A stretch of DNA of 64,000 nucleotides from Dehalococcoidia bacterium. Lineage in GTDB: Bacteria; Chloroflexota; Dehalococcoidia; CAUJGQ01. Shown in pieces: positions 17,264 to 26,009 of the stretch; position 1 is the first letter of the stretch, and each line of letters begins with the position of its first letter. The DNA is taken from assembly GCA_035310145.1 (NCBI GenBank), contig DATGEL010000049.1, positions 25,321 to 89,320 of the forward strand. Direction: 5' to 3'. The notes under the pieces were generated by a model. The model was not told the origin of the DNA. It worked only from the letters and a program-made list of their open reading frames with translations, and ran no database searches. The position numbers were made by a program, and so were the translations under genes.

Positions 17264-18913
17264 TTAGAACGGTCGTCCGGCGCCCAGCGGGCAGTCCGCG
17301 CCGTCCCAGCCGCCGGGCAGCCGCAGGAGATCGCCGGCCTTCGGGTTGAGCGGATCGAAGCCGCGCGGGTTGAGCGGGTCAAAGCCGGGCGGGTTGAGCG
17401 CGGCGACGATCGTCGTGAACGTGTCGAAGCTGCTGATCTCGTGCGTGTAACAGCTCTGCCAGAGGCCGTCCAGCGTGTCGCCGGTGCGGATTTGGAACAC
17501 GACCGGAGGCATGGCGCTCGGCACCCCGCCCGCCGTGCCCGCTCCGGCGCGGCCGCCGCTGAGACCACCACCCGTCGCCCCGCTGCTCGCGCCACCCCCG
17601 CTCGGTGCGGCCGGGCGCAATGCCGGCGCCGCCACCGGGCTGCCGCGGCCACCAGCGTTGCCGGCCACCGCGACACTGGCGGGGGTGGGGCTGCGGCTGG
17701 GCGCGGCGGGAAGCGGCGCATCGCCCGGGCTGGCGGGCCCGGCAGCCGGCGGCGCCGTGGCCGACGGCGCCGGCGAGACGGTCTGTGCGGCCACGGCAAG
17801 CAACGGCGCCGCGGTCGGGGCTGGCGTCGGCGCGCTCGTCGCGGCGGGCGAGCTCGTCGACGCGGGCGTGGGGCTCGCGGGCGCAGCGGTCGCTGGTGGC
17901 GGCGATGCGGCGCCGCGCGCGGTTGCCAAGACGGCGGCGGTCTTGCGGCTGCTGCTGCCCCGCCCGGCAACGGCAACAGCACCGGCCGTCAGTACGGCGA
18001 CGGCGACAACGGCGGCCACCGCCCCGAGCACGAGCTGCGGCCACCGGCGGCGCGACCCGGCGGCGAGGGGTCGCGGAACCGCCTGCACTGCCGCCGGCTC
18101 TGGCTCCCACGACGGCGGATGTAGCGCCGCCAGCGTGCCCGCGGGCGGGCGCACGCGCTTCGCGGACGGAGCCACTACGATCAGGCCGATATTGTCCGGC
18201 CCGCCGGCCTCGTTCGCCGCGGCGACCAGCGCTATCGCCGCCTGCTCCGCGCTGCCTGCGCCAAGCAAGCCGGCCATCTGCTCCTCGGCCACGGGGCCGC
18301 TGAGACCGTCGCTGCAGAGCAGGAGGCGGTCGCCGGCTTGCAGCGGGACTTCGGCCACGCTCGGCTCGGTCTGCGGCGTGAAGCCAAGGTTGCGCGTAAG
18401 CACGTTCCGGCCCGGATGGGCGGCCGCCTCTTCGGGCGTGAGCAGGCCAACCGCAACCCGCTCGGCGATCCAGCTATGGTCCATGCTGACCTGCCGCAAC
18501 TGGCCGTCGTGCAGCAGATAGGCGCGGCTGTCACCAACGTTGGCGACGATCGCGCGGCCGGGCAGGAGCGCCGCCGCGACGACCGTGCTGCCCATGCCCT
18601 GGTGCTCGCCGGGCGTGGAACCCTCGGCGTGGATGGCGGCGTTCGCCGCGGCGATCGCCGTGCACAGCGTCGGCTCCGGACCCTGCCAGGGGAGCGTGAA
18701 ATAGTCGCGCAGGATCGAGGCGACCGCGTAATTGGAGGCGACCTCGCCCGCGGCATGCCCTCCCATGCCGTCCGCGACGACGTAGAGGCAGCCGCGCTCG
18801 GCGCGCAGGGCGCGATCGGCCGGCTCGAACCCGCCCACCGCGTCCTCGTTGTTCGTGCGGACGCGGCCGGGATCGCTGCGCAGGGCGCTGTCCGGCGCCG
18901 GCGGGTCGCTCAC
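17264..18913 (-). CDS. PP2C-type Ser/Thr phosphatase with TM and LysM-like tail
   Basis: About 549 aa. The PP2C catalytic domain spans about 5-235: SDPGRVRTNNEDAV, YVVADGMGGHAAGE, GSTVVAAAL, VGDSRAYLL, LLCSDGLSGPV and GGPDNIGLIVV carry the usual Asp metal ligands. One transmembrane helix follows at about 290-315 (LVLGAVAAVVAVAVLTAGAV). After it comes a 180-residue Ala/Pro/Ser/Thr-rich outer segment, and then a C-terminal module FQIRTGDTLDGLWQSC ... PKAGDLLRLPGGW resembling LysM. The catalytic part is cytoplasmic and the tail outside, a phosphatase counterpart of PASTA-type kinases. GTG 18913 is chosen for its GGGGAGGGG site; TTG 18940 is the longer option. Confidence 0.88.
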   Translation of the reverse strand: MSDPPAPDSALRSDPGRVRTNNEDAVGGFEPADRALRAERGCLYVVADGMGGHAAGEVASNYAVASILRDYFTLPWQGPEPTLCTAIAAANAAIHAEGSTPGEHQGMGSTVVAAALLPGRAIVANVGDSRAYLLHDGQLRQVSMDHSWIAERVAVGLLTPEEAAAHPGRNVLTRNLGFTPQTEPSVAEVPLQAGDRLLLCSDGLSGPVAEEQMAGLLGAGSAEQAAIALVAAANEAGGPDNIGLIVVAPSAKRVRPPAGTLAALHPPSWEPEPAAVQAVPRPLAAGSRRRWPQLVLGAVAAVVAVAVLTAGAVAVAGRGSSSRKTAAVLATARGAASPPPATAAPASPTPASTSSPAATSAPTPAPTAAPLLAVAAQTVSPAPSATAPPAAGPASPGDAPLPAAPSRSPTPASVAVAGNAGGRGSPVAAPALRPAAPSGGGASSGATGGGLSGGRAGAGTAGGVPSAMPPVVFQIRTGDTLDGLWQSCYTHEISSFDTFTTIVAALNPPGFDPLNPRGFDPLNPKAGDLLRLPGGWDGADCPLGAGRPF

Positions 18914-19115
18914 ATCCCCTCCCCGCGGCGCTTGCAGCAACCGCTAATTGCCCGATTCTCGCCAGACTTTAACAGTACGAATGGTACTTCGGCCGATCAA
19001 GGAACGGCTTCACAGAGAGCACTTGCCGGCAGCGCATTGCTTGTGCGAACACAACCGGCTCCCGGCGGCGCGGCCACGCCGGCGAGCATCTCGCCGTCGT
19101 CTGCATCTGGATTGC

Positions 19116-19135
19116 AACTGCAACTCGTCGCAGTT
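19116..19135. promoter_or_regulatory. Inverted repeat in phosphatase/ABC divergent region
   Basis: AACTGC-N8-GCAGTT lies in the 328-nt gap (18914-19241) between the divergent PP2C and ABC genes. The gap also has GTAC-rich sequence at about 18975-18990 (AGTACGAATGGTACTT). There is no gene in the gap; it should hold both promoters. The operator role is a guess from position and symmetry. Confidence 0.3.
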
Positions 19136-19241
19136 AGAGTAGCCGTGTCGAGCTTCGATCGCCACTGCGCCTGCGCGGGCAGCGCCGACAGCGGCCGTGC
19201 GGCTGCATACTGGACGCACAGCGCAAGCGGGGAATGCCGTC

Positions 19242-22200
19242 ATGTACTTTGACCGTCGCCTGTTCGCGATGAGCGCCGGCATGCGCGGGCGCATCGCGCT
19301 CGCCGCGCTGATCGGCATCGTCGCGGTGCCCGTCGCGATCTGGCGGCTGGCCCTCACCGGCGACACGATCGCCCAGGTGTTCAAGGGCCGCTCGCTCGCC
19401 GGTCTGGCCGGCGCCTTCATGCTGATCGCCGCGCTGATCGTGCTACGTGCGGCCATGCAGCTCTGGCGCGAAGAGATCGCGAATCGGACGGCGGGTGTGC
19501 TCAAGGTGCGGCTGCGCCGGCAGCTCTACGAGAAGGTGCTGGCGCTCGGTCCCGGCTATTTCGATCAGCAGCGCACCGGCAACGTGCTGCTGGCGCTGGT
19601 CGAGGGCGTCGAGAGCCTGGATACGTTCTTCGGCCAATATCTGCCGCAACTGATCGTCGCCGCGCTCACGCCGGTGATCCTGTTTGCCGTGCTCGCCTTC
19701 CTCGACCTGAAGACGGCCGCGGTTTTCCTGTTCTTCGCCCTGTTCACGCTGATTGCGCCCGCGGCCTTTCACCGCTGGAACGCGGCGAGCGCCCTCGCCC
19801 GCCGCGACGCCTATGCCGGCTTCGCCTCCGACCTGCTGGACACGATTCAGGGCCTGCCCACGCTCAAGGCCTTCGGCCAGAGCGGGCGGCGCGGGGTGCA
19901 GATCGCCGAGCGGGCGCACCGGCTCTTCCGCAGCACGATGTACGTGCTGGCCGTGAACATTCTCACCGGCGGCATCACCATGCTCGGCGTCTCGGCGGGC
20001 GCGGCGGTGGCGCTGGCCTGGGGCGCCGTGCGTGTGCACGAGGGCGACCTGCAACTGCGCACACTGCTGATCGTGCTGATGCTCGGTGTCGAGGTCTTCC
20101 GCCCGCTGCGCGACCTGACCGTGCTTTATCATCGCGGCATGCTGGCGACGGCGGCCGCGCGCGGCATCTTTGCCCTGCTCGACACGCCGATCGAGGTGGG
20201 CGAGCCGGCGCAGCCGGCCCCGCCTTCGGCGCCGCTGGCGCCGACGCTGCGCTTCGAGGGCGTGACCTTCGGCTACGAGGGCGGGCGGCGGGCGGCGCTG
20301 GAGGATCTCTCGTTTGAGCTGCGCGCCGGTGAGACGCTGGGCGTGGTCGGCCCGAGCGGAGCCGGCAAGTCCACGATCGTCAATCTGTTGCTGCGCTTCG
20401 TCGATCCACAGCAGGGGCGCGTGCTGCTCGGCGGGCGCGCCGTGCGCGAGCTGCCGTTCGCGGCGATCCGCCGGCAGGTCGCGCTGGTGGCGCAGGATAC
20501 GTATCTCTTTCACGGCACGGTAGCGGAGAACCTGCGCCTGGGCAAGCCGGCGGCCGTGCAAATCGAGCTCGAAGCAGCCGCCCGCGCCGCCAATGCCCAC
20601 GAGTTCATCGCCGCGCTGCCGCGGGGCTACGACACCGTCGTGGGTGAGCGCGGCACGCGGCTCTCCGGCGGGCAGCGGCAGCGGATCGCCATCGCGCGGG
20701 CGCTGCTGAAGGATGCGCCGATCCTGGTGCTGGACGAGGCGCTCTCCAGCGTGGACGCCGAGAACGAGGCGCTGATCCAGCAGGCGCTGGAGCGGCTGCA
20801 GCGAGGCCGCACCACGCTCACGATCGCGCACCGGCTCTCCAGCGTGGTCAACGCCGACCGCATCCTGGTGCTGGAGCGGGGGCGGCTGGTGGAGACCGGC
20901 CGGCACACGGACCTGATCGCGGCGGGCGGCACCTACGCCCGGCTGATGGCGGCGCAGCACGAGGTCGAGGAGGAGCGGCAGGCCGGCATCACTTCGGCGA
21001 CGGCCGCGGAAGCAGCCGGAAATGCCGGCGACCGCACACGCACCGCCGGCGAGGAGCTGCCGAAGCTGGCGATCGAAGACACCCGCCGGCCGCTGCCCCT
21101 GCGGCGGGTGTACACGCGCCTGCTGGGTCTGGTGCGGCCATGGGCGGGCGAGATGGCGCTCACCTTCACGCTGGGGCTGCTGCGCGCCGCGGCGGTCGTG
21201 GCGCTGGGCGTGGTCGGCGCCGTGCTCGTCGGGCGGGTGACGCTCGGGCGTGCGCTCAATCCGTGGCTTACGCTGCTGCTGGCGCTGGTGCCGATCACGG
21301 CGATCCTGACCTGGGCCGAATCGTGGATCGCGCACGACCTCGCCTTCCGCCTGCTCTCGGAGATGCGCATTGCCCTCTACAACATGCTCGACCCGCTGGC
21401 CCCGGCCTATCTGCAGCGCCGCCGCTCCGGCGACGTGGTCAGCGCGGCGACCGGCGACGTGGAAACGATCGAGCTGTTCTTCGCGCACACGATCTCGCCG
21501 CTGTTCGTGGCGATCCTCGTGCCGGGCGGCGTGCTGATCGCGCTGCTGATCTACCACTGGGCGCTGGCGCTGGCGCTGCTGCCGTTCCTGGTGGGCGTGG
21601 CGCTGACGCCGTGGCTGGCGAGCGGCGCGATGGAGCGGCTGGGCGGCGAGCTGCGCGAGGGCACGGGCGCGCTGAACGCGGGCATGGTGGACGGCGTGCA
21701 GGGGTTGCGCACGATCGCCGCCTTCGACGCCGGGCCGGCGCGGACCGCGGAGATCAGCGCCGGCGGCCGGCGCTTCGCCTCGCTGCAGGTGCGCTTCTTC
21801 CGCGACCAGGCGGTGCAGACGGCGATCATCGAGGCGCTGACCGGCCTCGGCGCCCTCGCGGTGCTGGCGGTCGGCGCCGGGCTGGTAACGAATCGGCAGC
21901 TCTCACGCGTCGATCTGCTCGTCGCCACGGTGCTGGCGGCGTCGGCCTTCGGCCCGGTGACAGAGCTGGTGAAGACGCTGAAGGAGCTGATGCAAACGCT
22001 CGCCTCGGCGCGGCGCTACTTCGCGATCGAGGACGAGCCGGTGCCCGTGCAGGACGGCCCCGGCGTACCCGAGGCGGCGAGCGAGCAGCGAGCCAGCGGT
22101 CTGCCCGTGGTCTGTGAGGGCGTGACCTTCCGCTACGCGCCGCACGATCCGCCCGCGCTGCACGACGTTAGCTTCGCCGCTGCGGCGGGCAAGACGGTGG

Positions 22201-22880
22201 CCCTTGTGGGCCGATCGGGCGCGGGCAAGACGACGCTGGCGCACCTGCTGCTGCGCTTCTGGGATCCTCAGCAGGGCCGCATCCTGATCGACGGCCACGA
22301 TCTGCGCGACTACGCGCTGGACGACCTGCGCCGGCTGGTGGCCTTGGTCGCGCAGGATACGTATCTCTTCAACACGACGCTCTGGGAGAACCTGCGGCTC
22401 GGCCGGCCCGAGGCGAGCGACGCGGAGGTGCTGGAGGCGGCGCGGCGCGCCAACGTGGACGAGTTCGCCGCCGCGCTGCCGGACGGCTACCAGACGCGCG
22501 TGGGCGAACGCGGCATGCAGCTCTCCGGAGGCCAGCGGCAGCGCGTGGCGATCGCGCGGGCGCTGCTCAAGGACGCGCCGCTCTTGATCCTGGACGAAGC
22601 GACCTCACACCTCGACGCGGTAAACGAGGCGGAGGTGCGCCAGGCGCTCGATCGGCTGATGGCCGGCCGCACGACCTTCGTGATCGCGCACCGCCTCTCC
22701 ACGATCCGCAACGCCGACGAGATTCTTGTCCTGGACGACGGGCGCCTGGTGGAGCGCGGCAGGCACGCGCAACTGTTGGCCCGGGACGGCCTCTACTCGC
22801 ACCTGATCGCCGCGCAGCTCATGGCGCACACCGACGCCGCGGCAGCAACGCGCACCGTCGGCGTGGAGGGCGGGGGCTAG
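19242..22880 (+). CDS. Fused double ABC exporter (two TMD-NBD halves, CydDC-like)
   Basis: 1212 aa. Each half has a six-helix ABC exporter domain followed by an ATPase. NBD1 has Walker A GPSGAGKST (about 370), signature LSGGQRQR (about 474) and ILVLDEALSSVD (about 494). NBD2 has GRSGAGKTT (about 990), LSGGQRQR and LLILDEATSHLD (about 1114). The first half resembles CydD/thiol exporters (RRQLYEKVLALGPGYFDQQRTG). It could export cysteine/glutathione or lipids or drugs. ATG 19242 is chosen, with GCGGGGAA upstream; GTG 19197 is an alternative. A linker of about 60 residues joins the halves. Its last 108 bp are repeated beyond the toxin-antitoxin genes downstream. Confidence 0.92.
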   Translation: MYFDRRLFAMSAGMRGRIALAALIGIVAVPVAIWRLALTGDTIAQVFKGRSLAGLAGAFMLIAALIVLRAAMQLWREEIANRTAGVLKVRLRRQLYEKVLALGPGYFDQQRTGNVLLALVEGVESLDTFFGQYLPQLIVAALTPVILFAVLAFLDLKTAAVFLFFALFTLIAPAAFHRWNAASALARRDAYAGFASDLLDTIQGLPTLKAFGQSGRRGVQIAERAHRLFRSTMYVLAVNILTGGITMLGVSAGAAVALAWGAVRVHEGDLQLRTLLIVLMLGVEVFRPLRDLTVLYHRGMLATAAARGIFALLDTPIEVGEPAQPAPPSAPLAPTLRFEGVTFGYEGGRRAALEDLSFELRAGETLGVVGPSGAGKSTIVNLLLRFVDPQQGRVLLGGRAVRELPFAAIRRQVALVAQDTYLFHGTVAENLRLGKPAAVQIELEAAARAANAHEFIAALPRGYDTVVGERGTRLSGGQRQRIAIARALLKDAPILVLDEALSSVDAENEALIQQALERLQRGRTTLTIAHRLSSVVNADRILVLERGRLVETGRHTDLIAAGGTYARLMAAQHEVEEERQAGITSATAAEAAGNAGDRTRTAGEELPKLAIEDTRRPLPLRRVYTRLLGLVRPWAGEMALTFTLGLLRAAAVVALGVVGAVLVGRVTLGRALNPWLTLLLALVPITAILTWAESWIAHDLAFRLLSEMRIALYNMLDPLAPAYLQRRRSGDVVSAATGDVETIELFFAHTISPLFVAILVPGGVLIALLIYHWALALALLPFLVGVALTPWLASGAMERLGGELREGTGALNAGMVDGVQGLRTIAAFDAGPARTAEISAGGRRFASLQVRFFRDQAVQTAIIEALTGLGALAVLAVGAGLVTNRQLSRVDLLVATVLAASAFGPVTELVKTLKELMQTLASARRYFAIEDEPVPVQDGPGVPEAASEQRASGLPVVCEGVTFRYAPHDPPALHDVSFAAAAGKTVALVGRSGAGKTTLAHLLLRFWDPQQGRILIDGHDLRDYALDDLRRLVALVAQDTYLFNTTLWENLRLGRPEASDAEVLEAARRANVDEFAAALPDGYQTRVGERGMQLSGGQRQRVAIARALLKDAPLLILDEATSHLDAVNEAEVRQALDRLMAGRTTFVIAHRLSTIRNADEILVLDDGRLVERGRHAQLLARDGLYSHLIAAQLMAHTDAAAATRTVGVEGGG
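22773..22880 (+). repeat. Direct repeat copy 1: 3' end of ABC gene
   Basis: Last 108 bp of the ABC gene including its stop, nearly identical (about ten differences by eye, mostly in the last 20 bp) to 23791-23898. The pair flanks the PIN/Phd module. Confidence 0.9.
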
Positions 22881-22884
22881 CCGC

Positions 22885-23322
22885 CTACAACTCAGCGTGC
22901 TCCTGGGACGCAAGCAGCGCAAGAAAGCCGGCAGGGGAGAGGATGCGGATACCCCGGTATTCGCGCAGGCTCAGCAGGTGACGGTCACCGCTTACGATGA
23001 AGTCGGCCTCTCCCGCGACGGCGGCTGCAAGTACCTGATCGTCGTCCGGGTCGTCGACAATGACCGCTGGCACCTCGGCTGGTTCGACAAGGATGGCGAA
23101 ACGTGCCAGTCTGGTCAGTTCGGAAGCGACTTGTTCAGGGGTCAGGCCATGCCGGCGCTGAATGCGCGGCCGGTTCAAGACGTCTTCGTACTCGGACATG
23201 AGCGCAGGGGAGATGATCAGGTCATACCGCTGAGCTCGCCAGGCGGCCATCACCTGAGCGGGAATGCCGACGGGAACGAGGTAGCGGCTGACGACGATAT
23301 TCGCATCATGGACGACACGCAT
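22885..23322 (-). CDS. PIN-domain toxin (VapC-like, COG1569 type)
   Basis: 145-aa predicted ribonuclease toxin. The PIN acidic residues are D6 (MRVVHDANIVVS), the Glu in LMSEYEDVLNRP, the DDPDDDQVLAAA cluster and the Asp in IVSGDRHLLSL. The usual first motif DTN reads DAN here; the acidic residue itself is kept. The ATG is 2 nt after the stop of the antitoxin, the standard antitoxin-first order. The stop lies 4 nt from the convergent ABC stop. It likely cleaves RNA when the antitoxin is lost. Confidence 0.88.
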   Translation of the reverse strand: MRVVHDANIVVSRYLVPVGIPAQVMAAWRAQRYDLIISPALMSEYEDVLNRPRIQRRHGLTPEQVASELTRLARFAILVEPAEVPAVIVDDPDDDQVLAAAVAGEADFIVSGDRHLLSLREYRGIRILSPAGFLALLASQEHAEL

Positions 23323-23324
23323 GT

Positions 23325-23606
23325 TCAGGCGTGGGTCCGGCGCGCCGAGCGCACCTCATGGAGAGCATCGGCGACGAGTTGATCCGCCTCCTGCTCTGGC
23401 ACGTTGGCCCGCTTCGCAATTGCCTCCATGCGGTCGAAGAACGCCGCGCGTTCCCGCTTCCACTGCTGGTAGACAGCGATCGGCACCACGGCTGCAATCG
23501 CCGCGCCGTGGCGCTCCACGACGTAGGCATCACCCTTCGCGGTGACCTCATTGAGCACCTTACCGAATTGGCGTCTGGCGTCAAAGGCGCCGATGGTACG
23601 TTCCAT
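23325..23606 (-). CDS. Phd/YefM-family antitoxin
   Basis: 93 aa starting at ATG 23606 (MERTIGAFDARRQFGKVLNEV), the typical Phd/YefM N-terminal dimer and DNA-binding domain with AYVVERHGAAIAAVVPI. The C-terminal helix-rich tail (EAIAKRANVPEQEADQLV) would wrap the toxin. A longer frame up to 23675 adds 23 residues unlike the family and is rejected. It is co-transcribed with the PIN gene and probably autoregulated from the 23607-23790 region. Confidence 0.9.
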   Translation of the reverse strand: MERTIGAFDARRQFGKVLNEVTAKGDAYVVERHGAAIAAVVPIAVYQQWKRERAAFFDRMEAIAKRANVPEQEADQLVADALHEVRSARRTHA

Positions 23607-23790
23607 ACTCGTAATCGCTTTCCCGCGGTGTCCCGATAGCGCTAGTATCGCAGACAGCGCAGAATGAATCGACATTTCAGGTGGGCGGAATCGGCGCCGG
23701 CCGGCCGCTGCGTGCCTGGACCGCGAGCCTGATCAAGCTTGTGGCTCTGCGGTCCGCCTGCAGGCGGCGCGGCAGACGCAGCATGCGCCG

Positions 23791-23898
23791 CTGCTGGCCC
23801 GGGACGGCCTCTACTCACACCTGATCGCCGCGCAGCTGATGGCACACACCGACGCCGCGGCAGCAACGCGCACCGTCGGCGTGGAGGGGGACGGGTAG
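23791..23898 (+). repeat. Direct repeat copy 2: orphan ABC 3' end
   Basis: A 108-bp copy of the ABC gene tail, in frame to its own TAG (LLARDGLYSHLIAAQLM and so on) but without the rest of the gene. It occupies part of the 338-nt non-coding stretch 23607-23944. Weak similarity may extend about 20 bp further left (CGCGGCAG). Nothing else is seen in that stretch. Confidence 0.88.
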
Positions 23899-23944
23899 AC
23901 CCTGCCGGGTGTCTGGCGCCTGCAAACCGACCCAGCCCCGCGTA

Positions 23945-24313
23945 TTACGGCGAGAAGCTGATGCTCTCTTCGTGATCAATGACCACGCGGAACTGCGTGA
24001 CGCTGCCGAGCCCCACGATCACTTCGTCGCCGCGGATGAAGATCGTGCCAGGACTGACGCTGCGATGGCCGATGCGGACTACTCCGAGATAGGTGGGCGC
24101 CGTTACGCGTGAGCCATCGGCCAATTCGAGCGTAAGTCGCTCGAGGACCGATGCACGCGCGGTGATTGAATCGGCGGGCAGCACAATCTCGCTCGTGAAA
24201 CCGGTGTCAACGAGCGCTTCGAATGCAAGCACGATGCTGAGCTCAGGGATTTCAACCGTGATGGGAATGTAAGGGACACGCCGGCTTGTGATCCTGCCGC
24301 CGTTCACCTCCAC
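23945..24313 (-). CDS. Retropepsin-like (clan AA) aspartic protease
   Basis: 122 aa of single-lobe aspartic protease type. The catalytic motif ALVDTGFTSEIVLP (D-T-G) follows a beta-hairpin (PYIPITVEI), and a second strand GTIFIRGDEVIVGLG and FRVVIDH close the lobe. It would act as a dimer in the cytoplasm, as no signal peptide is visible. Its start overlaps the stop of the 76-aa gene by 10 nt, so the two form a coupled pair. It sits next to a toxin-antitoxin module, but a toxin role is not shown. Confidence 0.85.
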   Translation of the reverse strand: MEVNGGRITSRRVPYIPITVEIPELSIVLAFEALVDTGFTSEIVLPADSITARASVLERLTLELADGSRVTAPTYLGVVRIGHRSVSPGTIFIRGDEVIVGLGSVTQFRVVIDHEESISFSP

Positions 24314-24534
24314 TTGCCCGCGACGAGATCTCCAACCTTGAAGACATAGTTGCCCGGCCCAAAGCGTGCCGCGCCATCGACCATCGTCGCATGCAGCGTC
24401 GGCGCAAGCGCCACTCTGCCGTCCGGCGCGATCGAGACATACTCCCCGCTGTGTTCGGCCTCGAGCGGCTTGCCGAAGCGCTCATAGAGGTCGAGCGCCT
24501 GCGCCGTAAGCTGCCGCTGCTCATTCGTCGACAT
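24304..24534 (-). CDS. Small partner protein of the retropepsin-like gene
   Basis: 76 aa: ALDLYERFGKPLEAEHSGEY, then VSIAPDGRVALAPTLHATM, FGPGNYVFKVGDLVAGKWR. This small mixed alpha/beta protein recurs beside clan AA proteases in high-GC bacteria and cyanobacteria as far as I recall, with no assigned role. Gene overlap implies a fixed stoichiometry with the protease. Confidence 0.8.
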   Translation of the reverse strand: MSTNEQRQLTAQALDLYERFGKPLEAEHSGEYVSIAPDGRVALAPTLHATMVDGAARFGPGNYVFKVGDLVAGKWR

Positions 24535-24660
24535 GGACCCATGATAGCAGGCGCCACGGCCCTGTACCGGCCCGCCGGCGTGGGCTGTGGGCCGGCCGCG
24601 AACGCTTGTAAATCTGTAACCACGGTTGCATTTTCTATTCAGAGCGCGTACCGTCTTCCC

Positions 24661-25134
24661 ATGGACCGTTCCGCTCGCTGGGTCTTGCTCGCCTACCGGC
24701 TGCCACGGGAACCCTCGACGCCGCGCATCACGCTCTGGCGCAAACTGCGGCGGCTGGGCGCCGTGCAGATCCTCGACGGGCTGGTTGGCCTGCCGCTCGA
24801 CGCGCGCACGCGCGAGCAGTTCGAGTGGCTGGCGGACGAGGTGCTGGAGGCCGGCGGCGAGGCGTCGCTCTGGCTGGGCTCACCGGCCGGCGCCGCCCAG
24901 GAGCGGACGCTGATCGGCAGCATGAACGCCGAGCTCGACGCCGAGTACCGGGCGCTGATCGCCGCGGCCCGGGCGGCGGCAACGGAGCCGGTCTCGTCGC
25001 GGCGCCGCACACTGGGCCGCCTGCGGCGTGAGTTTCGGCGGATCGCCGCGCGCGACTACTTCCCGGCGCCGGGTCAGGCGGCGGCGAGGGACGCGGTCGA
25101 GGCGCTGGCGGTGGAGATCGAGGTGCGGAGATGA
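24661..25134 (+). CDS. ChrB N-terminal-domain protein
   Basis: 157 aa. WVLLAYRLPREPSTPRITLWRK (first 20 residues shown in part), then RRLGAVQILDGLVGLPLD and FEWLADEVLEAGGEASLW, match the N-terminal domain of ChrB-type chromate-resistance proteins. ATGA overlap with the next gene, which carries the C-terminal domain, shows ChrB split into two polypeptides. The C-terminal part is Arg-rich and helical. Two-domain ChrB proteins sense chromate and control chrA; no chrA lies in the window. Confidence 0.85.
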   Translation: MDRSARWVLLAYRLPREPSTPRITLWRKLRRLGAVQILDGLVGLPLDARTREQFEWLADEVLEAGGEASLWLGSPAGAAQERTLIGSMNAELDAEYRALIAAARAAATEPVSSRRRTLGRLRREFRRIAARDYFPAPGQAAARDAVEALAVEIEVRR

Positions 25135-25550
25135 AATGGGCGACACGCGCTTGCTGTCACATCGACCGCGCGGCCTGCGCCTGGCTGATTCGCCGCTTCC
25201 TTGACCAGGAGGCGCGGTTCATCTTCATCCAGGATCCCGACGAGCTGCCCGCGGACGCGACGCCGTTCGACATGCGCGGCGCCGTGCTCTCCCACCACGA
25301 CGGCGACTGCTCGTTCGAGACGATTCTGCGCCACTACCAATTGCAGGATCCCGGGCTGACGGCCATCGCTCGCATCGTGCACGAGGCTGACCTGGGCGAC
25401 GAGCGCTACGACGCGCCGGAGGCGGCCGGCCTGGACATGCTGATGCGCGGTTTGCAACTGGTACGGAGCGACGAGGAGGTGTTGGCGCTCAGCGCGGTGC
25501 TCTTCGATGGGCTGTACGCCTACTGCAGCGCGACGGCGGGCCGACCGTAG
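25131..25550 (+). CDS. ChrB C-terminal-domain protein, copy 1
   Basis: 139 aa. The domain reads RACCHIDRAACAWLIRRFLD, then FIFIQDPDELP, a His pair in VLSHHDGDCSFETILRHY and IARIVHEADLGD. The His/Cys/Asp set suggests metal or oxyanion binding. It is translated from an ATG that overlaps the stop of the N-domain protein. A paralogue with the same plan follows at 26010. Confidence 0.85.
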   Translation: MKWATRACCHIDRAACAWLIRRFLDQEARFIFIQDPDELPADATPFDMRGAVLSHHDGDCSFETILRHYQLQDPGLTAIARIVHEADLGDERYDAPEAAGLDMLMRGLQLVRSDEEVLALSAVLFDGLYAYCSATAGRP

Positions 25551-25596
25551 GTGCTCCCATGGCCAGGCCGGCGCCGTGACGTGAAGGGAAACGCCG

Positions 25597-25959
25597 GTGT
25601 TCGCGGTCTCGGACATCATTCTCTGGGCGACGATCGCCGGCGTGCTCGGCGTCCTGGTGTCGAGCCTCTGGCCCTGGGCGCGGGCGCGCTGGCGCTACCT
25701 TCTCGTGGGCGCGTCGACCCTGTGCGGTTTTCTCGGCTGGAACCTGGTGCTGCATGTCACGAACGGCCGCGGCTTCAACGTCGACGCGCCCTTGATCGGC
25801 CTGAGCTGGGCTGATGCCGGCAGCGGCGTGGTCGCCTTCCTGCTGACGGCGTTGCTGTTCGGCGGTGTTTGGGACCGGAGCGAGCCGGCCGCCCGTGTAG
25901 TGGGACTCGCCGTGATCGCTGGCGCGGTGGCGACAGGACTGGATCTGTTTGTCCTCTGA
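25597..25959 (+). CDS. Small four-helix membrane protein in ChrB cluster
   Basis: 120 aa from GTG 25597 with AAGGGAA upstream. Hydrophobic segments lie at about 5-25 (IILWATIAGVLGVLVSSLW), 33-53, 72-92 and 98-118. No family is recognised. It is placed between the two ChrB-C genes in the same orientation, so it may be a channel or membrane partner for the same stress response. Confidence 0.7.
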   Translation: MFAVSDIILWATIAGVLGVLVSSLWPWARARWRYLLVGASTLCGFLGWNLVLHVTNGRGFNVDAPLIGLSWADAGSGVVAFLLTALLFGGVWDRSEPAARVVGLAVIAGAVATGLDLFVL

Positions 25960-26009
25960 CCTATGTAGCCGGCCCGTGCAGCCGGCCAATTTCGCCGAAG
26001 GAGAGCGCA

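Noticed and set aside
22885..24534. CRISPR or integron cassette array
   Set aside because: No regularly spaced repeats or attC-like stems; only the two ABC tail copies repeat.
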